The translations under genes and the position numbers were made by a program. From Fictibacillus enclensis (lineage in GTDB: Bacteria > Bacillota > Bacilli > Bacillales > Fictibacillaceae): 64,000 nucleotides of DNA. Shown piece after piece: positions 60,002-64,000 of this stretch; within the stretch, counting starts at the first letter, position 1; the number at the start of each line of letters is the position of its first letter. The stretch lies in the NCBI RefSeq assembly GCF_001457035.1, contig NZ_KQ758619.1, forward strand, positions 434,001-498,000, written 5' to 3'. The notes beneath the pieces were generated by a model. It was not told where the DNA came from and did no database searches. It was given only the letters and a program-made list of their open reading frames with translations.

Positions 60002-60289
60002 ATGCAGTGCATATTTAATTATAATGTTTATTATGGGTATATTCGCGAAAATGAAGCAATCAAAGTAAATTCTGGCAAGGGAAAATCCTTTGGCTGGCTC
60101 GATAGTTATCAAAAGGTAGCGCCTTTAACTACATTTAAAAGTGTCTTTGCTTCCTGGAATATTTGGGGAAATACCCTTACTTATTTTTTAATGAACAGTG
60201 TAATATATGGAATTTTGACTTGGGTTCTAAGTTATTTGGTAAATGCAAAAGGCTACTCTTTTATGAAACACAAAGAAGGGCGCTGTTAA
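60002..60289 (+). pseudogene. Membrane-protein remnant, possibly a frameshifted immunity gene
   Basis: An ATG at 59998 opens a frame with a membrane helix (MLCSAYLIIMFIMGIFAKM) that stops at about 60069. The neighbouring frame carries on with GKGKSFGWLDSYQKVAPLTTF and a second hydrophobic stretch (NSVIYGILTWVLSYLVNA) to a stop at 60289. Together they could be one protein of about 95 residues with two helices. No RBS is clear. No family recognised. Confidence 0.4.
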
Positions 60290-60358
60290 TACTATGGAAT
60301 GCAGTTTATGAAATTCAACGTATCAAAGGCAATATAACTTAATGACTGTCAAACAGTA

Positions 60359-60394
60359 AAACCCGCTTTCAAATCAGTTGAGAGCGGGTTTTTG
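60359..60394 (+). terminator. Terminator behind the orphan toxin region
   Basis: AAACCCGCTTTCAA-ATCAG-TTGAGAGCGGGTTT then TTG. The long stem with one G-T pair ends the plus-strand genes; the following 170 bp show no gene. Confidence 0.88.
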
Positions 60395-60564
60395 TTTCTT
60401 CCAACGAAGCATTGTAGTCCTCGTTCGTTGCAGATTCCATAAGCCTTCGCATTGCAATCGTTTGTTGATAGAAATACAGATTAAATGGCCGCCCCTTTTT
60501 TGGTTAACTTTCCCTTCATTTGCATTTCTTCCTTTTCAATCTGAACAAAGGGCACATACCTGAC

Positions 60565-60888
60565 TTAGATCATTTCTATAAGCCCAGTTATCTCAAATAG
60601 TCGGCGGACTCGACAGGTCATGCCTCTTAGTATTAACGTACTATTGTTCATGATCGATGATTTAATTGCTCCGGCGAACACTCCTAACCCAACACTATCT
60701 ATAAAATCAATTTTCTCAACATCAATAATGATTTTTTGTTTAGTTTGTTCGGACAAAGGGAAAAGTATTGCTTTTAACTTGGGTGCTGTGTAGCTCTGAA
60801 CTTCTCCGTCTAATTCCAAATAATGTGTACCGTTCAATTTTTCATGTGTAATATTAAGATCCATAACATTCCCCATTGACATACTCAT
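60565..60888 (-). CDS. STAS-domain anti-anti-sigma factor-like protein
   Basis: A protein of 107 residues. ATG 60888 is preceded by GGAGG; the longer frame upstream is not supported. The STAS fold reads HYLELDGEVQSYTAPKLKAIL, KQKIIIDVEKIDFIDSVGLGVF and STLILRGMTCRVRRLFEITGL. Ser65 in FIDSVGLG is the phosphorylation site of RsbV/SpoIIAA-type antagonists. No kinase or sigma factor gene lies beside it, so its partner is elsewhere; it may feed into SigB or another stress sigma factor. Confidence 0.88.
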   Translation of the reverse strand: MSMSMGNVMDLNITHEKLNGTHYLELDGEVQSYTAPKLKAILFPLSEQTKQKIIIDVEKIDFIDSVGLGVFAGAIKSSIMNNSTLILRGMTCRVRRLFEITGLIEMI

Positions 60889-61484
60889 AAGGCAAACCTC
60901 CAGGAGAAAGATTAGAAAACTTTTGTCGTAATTGATGACCATCTGATTTTCCTATTGCTCGTTGATACTGCCACCGCTCTTTCACTTTAATAGTGTAATA
61001 CGCAAATATAAAAGCTGTATTGTTCGATTTTAAAGAATTATTAATTCAACATTAATTTGGATGGGTTTTGTTTCGATAAACGCTTATTCCCCTGATTTAT
61101 AAAAAACGAAAACCTTGATACCTATATAATTTACTATAGTTTTGTTCTCCGGTTTTCCCACTCGATTCGCTGCTCTAGTCTTGTCATAAATAAACATCCT
61201 CCTCTTCTAGGAAGATGTTCTCATTATCTTGATATTAATTCTAGGTGGGAAGTATTTTACGCTTACGTTTAGAATTGCGCACTATAACGTACATACAAAT
61301 TATTCTCGCTCCTTTTCGCCAAGATTCCCTGCCATTTTGAATTTGGTGGTTCCCCGATATCTCCAAATGTAGCCTTGTAATTAGATGCCTTTTTTCTAGG
61401 CGTTGGGTGTCATTGACTTGTCTAACAAGTAGGGCATTGTAATAATTTAGATGGTTCACAGTTTGCGGGGGAGATGGGTTTACT
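60889..61484. other. Gene-poor stretch with a mini-ORF on the minus strand
   Basis: No substantial gene. On the minus strand GAGGAGG precedes an ATG at 61187 that opens a 17-codon frame (MTRLEQRIEWENRRTKL, stop 61134-61136), which may be a truncated gene start. A 93-codon minus-strand frame over 61241-61522 has no RBS and no protein-like pattern. Confidence 0.3.
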
Positions 61485-61580
61485 ATGTTTAGTCCAAGCG
61501 ATCTCATTATTGATGCGGCCAATGCTAGAACGGATGCTGAAGTATTGATAGAGTACGCAAAAAAGTTGGGTGTTATCTAA
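61485..61580 (+). CDS. Tiny protein of 31 residues
   Basis: ATG 61485 is preceded by GGGGGAG at a somewhat long distance. The product (MFSPSDLIIDAANARTDAEV...KLGVI) would be an acidic amphipathic helix. It may also be the tail of a longer lost gene. No family recognised. Confidence 0.35.
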   Translation: MFSPSDLIIDAANARTDAEVLIEYAKKLGVI

Positions 61581-61644
61581 ATATATCAATTTCTTCATTT
61601 TAATACATTATGATGAAAAAGTTAGTTAACAAATGAGAGGGTCA

Positions 61645-61749
61645 ATGAAACCAGGAAAACCAGGCATGTCACAAAAAATCGTTACAAAGACGAGGGCGAA
61701 GAGGATAGAGAATAATAGCTTATATAAGTTATTGACACTTCGAAATTAA
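61645..61749 (+). CDS. Tiny basic protein of 34 residues
   Basis: ATG 61645 follows GAGAGG. The product is strongly basic (KPGKPGMSQKIVTKTRAKRIE). A terminator follows at once, which supports a transcribed unit. No family recognised. Confidence 0.4.
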   Translation: MKPGKPGMSQKIVTKTRAKRIENNSLYKLLTLRN

Positions 61750-61752
61750 TCA

Positions 61753-61785
61753 AGACAGGGCAGGCCACCAAGACCTGTCTTTTTA
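61753..61785 (+). terminator. Terminator behind the tiny basic gene
   Basis: AGACAGG pairs with CCTGTCT over a 14-nt loop and is followed by TTTTATTT. Confidence 0.65.
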
Positions 61786-61836
61786 TTTGCTCAGTGATAC
61801 GTCTGAACGAAAGTAACATAAACTCTGAGGTGCGAA

Positions 61837-61929
61837 GTGGAACCGATTGTTCGAAAATGGAAAAACGTGGTTTTTTTTATCTTAGGAATGGGGATTTCAT
61901 TCCTTGCAGTATTCTTGATTTTCAATTAA
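61837..61929 (+). CDS. Tiny membrane protein of 30 residues
   Basis: GTG 61837 is preceded by GAGGTG. The product starts with a basic stretch (EPIVRKWKN) and continues with a single hydrophobic helix (VVFFILGMGISFLAVFLIF) to the C-terminus. A weak hairpin follows at 61954-61989. Such one-helix proteins are common in Bacillus; function unknown. Confidence 0.5.
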   Translation: MEPIVRKWKNVVFFILGMGISFLAVFLIFN

Positions 61930-62108
61930 TGGGTATAGCACTTTACAGGTTAAGAGAACCGTCTCATTTATAAGGTGGGCGGTTTTCTCATTACTGGAGA
62001 ACCTGGTTCTCTATGAAACTAAACTGTTTTATAACAGATAATACCCTGCTCACCTTTTCACGGCAAACAGGGTATTAGGAGTTGCATAAATTATTCATTG
62101 ACGATCAC

Positions 62109-62237
62109 CTATGCTTCATGTTGTCCCATGCATCTCTCACATTCATAAACGTATGATTCATGCTGTTCCTCAATCGTTTTTCCGCATTCCCGGCATTGCT
62201 TCTTTGGCAAATTACGATAAAATTCCAACGTCAACAT
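62109..62237 (-). CDS. yhfH: YhfH family zinc-ribbon protein
   Basis: A 42-residue protein starting at 62237 with GGAGG upstream. It begins MLTLEFYRNLPKKQCRECG and ends ECERCMGQHEA; the CxxC pairs (CREC and CERC) form a small zinc ribbon, as in Bacillus YhfH. A hairpin (AATACCCTG / CAGGGTATT, about 62040-62080) lies behind it. Function unknown, but the family is conserved in Bacillaceae. Confidence 0.8.
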   Translation of the reverse strand: MLTLEFYRNLPKKQCRECGKTIEEQHESYVYECERCMGQHEA

Positions 62238-62520
62238 TCAGCATTACCTCCTATTTTTTAATTAAATTCATTGTATTATAACAGATAAGAATCGTCAACA
62301 GCTGTTATATAATTATTTTAAAATACTACTAAACTCCTAGATCTAACTTAAACGCTTATTTGTAAGTTCTGTTTTACATAGGCCAGCAAGTGCTAATCCT
62401 CGGCTACAAGGTGTATGGATGCCTACGGTAACCCTCCTGGCGGTTAAGAATGCTATAGCGATTGAAGGCTTTCCATCAAGTAAAAAACTCAATGATTCTC
62501 ATTAAGAAAGAACGGGAGCA

Positions 62521-63385
62521 ATGACAACGGCTATAGAATCTATTCTTCATTATGTTGATAAAAAAGAAGTGGTTGAACTGACAAGGAGTCTTATTCGTAT
62601 TCAAAGTGTTTATCGTCCAAAAGTCGATGATGGAAACGAAGAAAAGGTAGCTCGTTTTATAGCTCATTATCTGAAGAACATGGGGTTAGAGGTTGGGTTT
62701 AGTATGAAGAAGTAGTGCGAGGACGGCCAACGTTATTGCGATTTATGACTCTGGTCATCCAGGGAAAACTCTTTTAATTGAAGGACATACAGATGTAGTA
62801 ACGGAAGGGGACCTTGATTCTTGGACGTATGATCCATTTCGCGGAGAAATCAGTAACGGAAAAATTTATGGAAGAGGTCCTTTTGATACAAAAGGAAACC
62901 TAGCTGCTGCCATTTCTACTGTTCATTAAGGCTGGGCAAATGGGGTGGATGGAGCCATCATCTGTGAACCTGAGGAGAATCAGCTTTGTATTACACAAAA
63001 AGGTGCGATGCGTATTGTTTTAAAAACGCACGGAAAAATGGCCAATGGCGTGATTCCGCTTACTGGAATTAATCCCAATACACGAATGGCCAAATTAATT
63101 GTGGAATTGGATCAACTGGAACAAAGAGAAAAAGAACGGCTGGGGGAACATCCCTATCTTGGATGGCCGAGTATTACGCCAACTATTTTACAAGCGCCAG
63201 TTAAAGGAGAACCCCAGATCAATGTGGTTCCGGCACAATGCATGACCACACTTGATATTCGCACGGTTCCAGGGCAGGAGCATCATCAATTGAGGAAGAA
63301 ATAGAAGACATTATTAAACGGCAGGGTAAGGCTGATTCAAATTTTAAAGCGACACTTGAACTCATTGCGGGCTTAGCCTTTGTTA
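62521..63385 (+). pseudogene. M20-family peptidase/deacylase (ArgE/DapE-like), decayed
   Basis: Three pieces in different frames make up one M20 enzyme: the N-terminus from ATG 62521 (KEVVELTRSLIRIQSVYRP) to a stop at 62715; a middle part with TLLIEGHTDVVTEGDLDSW and KIYGRGPFDTKGNLAA to a TAA at about 62930; and WANGVDGAIICEPEENQLC through NVVPAQCMTTLDIRTVPG to a stop at 63304, with the tail (EEEIEDIIKRQGKAD) in yet another frame. The metal ligand His in EGHTD and the GRG-x-x-DTKG motif are still readable. A segment between pieces two and three is missing. Inactive. Confidence 0.85.
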
Positions 63386-63594
63386 GGCTCAGGAGAATAA
63401 AATTTAATAATGTGAGTAATATTGATATTTTAGCTTATATAGAAAGACTTTTTGAAGTTATTAACAAAATGCGATATTGTACGCTAAGAGGGTTTGCATA
63501 GACATCTTTGAACCGACATGTATCATGGTAGGTTTCGTGATACCATATGCAAGATACAAAACCCAATTTATTATACTTGGCGTGTTTCCCACAA

Positions 63595-63630
63595 CAAAAA
63601 AACCTGATCTCCAATAAGAGATCAGGTTTT
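63595..63630 (-). terminator. Terminator of the gsiB-like gene
   Basis: An 11-bp perfect stem AACCTGATCTC / GAGATCAGGTT with a 6-nt loop, followed on the minus strand by TTTTTTT. It starts 6 bp after the stop. The 200 bp further downstream hold no gene. Confidence 0.92.
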
Positions 63631-63633
63631 ATG

Positions 63634-63840
63634 TTACTTGTTGTCATTATTATTACGGGCTTCTCCGCCCTTTCTTCCAATTTCCTCGTAAAATTCCTTA
63701 TCATGATTTTTAGAGGTGGCCTCTCCACCCTTTTCACCAATTTCTTGGTAAAACTCTTTATCATGATTTTTGGATGTAGCTTCTCCGCCTTTTCTTCCGG
63801 CTTCTTCTCTGCTCATGCCATCTCTATTATTTTTAGCCAT
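63634..63840 (-). CDS. gsiB: GsiB-like general stress protein with KGG repeats
   Basis: A 68-residue hydrophilic protein with three KGG motifs: it starts MAKNNRDGMSREEAGRKGGE and repeats GGEATSKNHDKEFYxEIGxK twice. B. subtilis GsiB has the same unit in about five copies, so this is a short version. The repeats resemble plant LEA proteins and protect against desiccation or other stress. RBS GGGAGATG. A SigB-type promoter lies 55 bp upstream, in line with the known SigB control of gsiB. Confidence 0.93.
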   Translation of the reverse strand: MAKNNRDGMSREEAGRKGGEATSKNHDKEFYQEIGEKGGEATSKNHDKEFYEEIGRKGGEARNNNDNK

Positions 63841-63896
63841 GTTTATTCATCTCCCTTTCTAAAATGCTCAAGTTTGATCTTGGCTATAGTAAAGCC

Positions 63897-63921
63897 ATTC
63901 CCTCCTGCATCATTCTTAAAC
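63897..63921 (-). promoter_or_regulatory. SigB-type promoter of gsiB
   Basis: On the minus strand GTTTAA (-35, 63916-63921), a 13-bp spacer and GGGAAT (-10, 63897-63902) match the SigB pattern GTTTAA-N12-15-GGGWAT. No SigA promoter of similar quality is seen before the gene. The remaining 80 bases to the window end show no gene. Confidence 0.7.
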
Positions 63922-64000
63922 ATCCACAGCTGAAATACAAAACCTTCCTGGGGTTTATGGGACCATGAAGCGAAAGTCTTGATCCACTTGAAGCACTGGT

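Noticed and set aside
60378-60563. 61-codon plus-strand frame after the orphan toxin region
   Set aside because: It begins inside a terminator hairpin and lacks an RBS.
61241-61522. 93-codon minus-strand frame
   Set aside because: No start signal, no recognisable domain and random-looking composition; a small plus-strand frame overlaps it.
63650-63800. Regularly spaced near-identical 60-bp units that could look like a repeat array or CRISPR
   Set aside because: They are codons of the KGG repeats of the GsiB-like protein; unit length, reading frame and lack of unique spacers exclude CRISPR.
63547-63933. 128-codon hydrophobic plus-strand frame
   Set aside because: It is the antisense of the gsiB-like gene and its terminator; the regular pattern derives from the KGG repeats.

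Overview
The window reads as a low-GC, spore-forming Bacillaceae chromosome (Bacillus/Fictibacillus-like). Signs of this are strong AGGAGG ribosome-binding sites, GTG and TTG starts, CcpA cre boxes, a SigB-type promoter in front of a gsiB-like KGG-repeat stress gene, YkyB and YhfH family genes, and a ywqH/J/K/L-like toxin locus. The genus is inference; no rRNA or other marker gene is present. Left part (1-24.6 kb): accessory sugar metabolism and small detoxification genes. A truncated sugar-binding protein, two permeases and a GH4 alpha-galactosidase (MelA) open the window. D-serine dehydratase and a VOC protein follow. Next is a divergent locus: on the minus strand a secreted (alpha/alpha)6 glycosidase-like protein, a P-loop kinase-like protein and a LacI regulator; on the plus strand a complete sugar ABC importer, a DUF1861 protein and a GH130 beta-mannoside-active enzyme. 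A PadR / HAAS-pentapeptide / ABC exporter operon, DinB and VOC genes, and a secreted GH43 enzyme with two carbohydrate-binding modules complete this part. Middle (24.6-44.8 kb): a large surface polysaccharide operon. It starts with a Wzz-type modulator, a BY-kinase, a PHP-family tyrosine phosphatase and GtaB. A highly structured intergenic RNA (28.32-28.44 kb, EAR/epsC-like candidate) follows. Then come the priming sugar transferase, GDP-fucose synthesis (gmd, fcl, manC), UDP-glucuronate synthesis (ugd), a Wzx flippase, a Wzy polymerase, five glycosyltransferases and two acetyltransferases. The set resembles colanic-acid-type chemistry (fucose plus glucuronate, acetylated). The 31.2-40.9 kb core is visibly more AT-rich than its flanks, as expected of an exchanged polysaccharide cassette. 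Right part (44.8-64 kb): DUF1643-like, VanZ-like and YkyB genes; a minus-strand pair resembling plasmid partition/replication proteins (ParB-like plus HTH protein); an SGNH hydrolase whose C-terminal beta-sandwich is cut off by in-frame stops; and a second alpha-galactosidase (GH36) with its own MsmEFG-type importer, LacI regulator, cre box and palindromic operator. Then comes a type VII-secreted polymorphic toxin locus: WXG-like partner, short pre-toxin/YwqJ-deaminase toxin, MORN-repeat immunity protein and endonuclease V. It is followed by degraded orphan toxin tips, a short duplicated piece of the toxin's own pre-toxin region and a candidate orphan immunity gene. The right end holds a STAS protein, several very small genes, a decayed M20 peptidase and gsiB. 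Functional themes: three sugar-importer sets each lack an ATPase gene, which implies a shared MsmX-type ATPase elsewhere. The two alpha-galactosidase systems and the GH130 locus look like plant-derived oligosaccharide scavenging under catabolite control. The polysaccharide and toxin loci are the variable, envelope-facing and contact-dependent part of the region.
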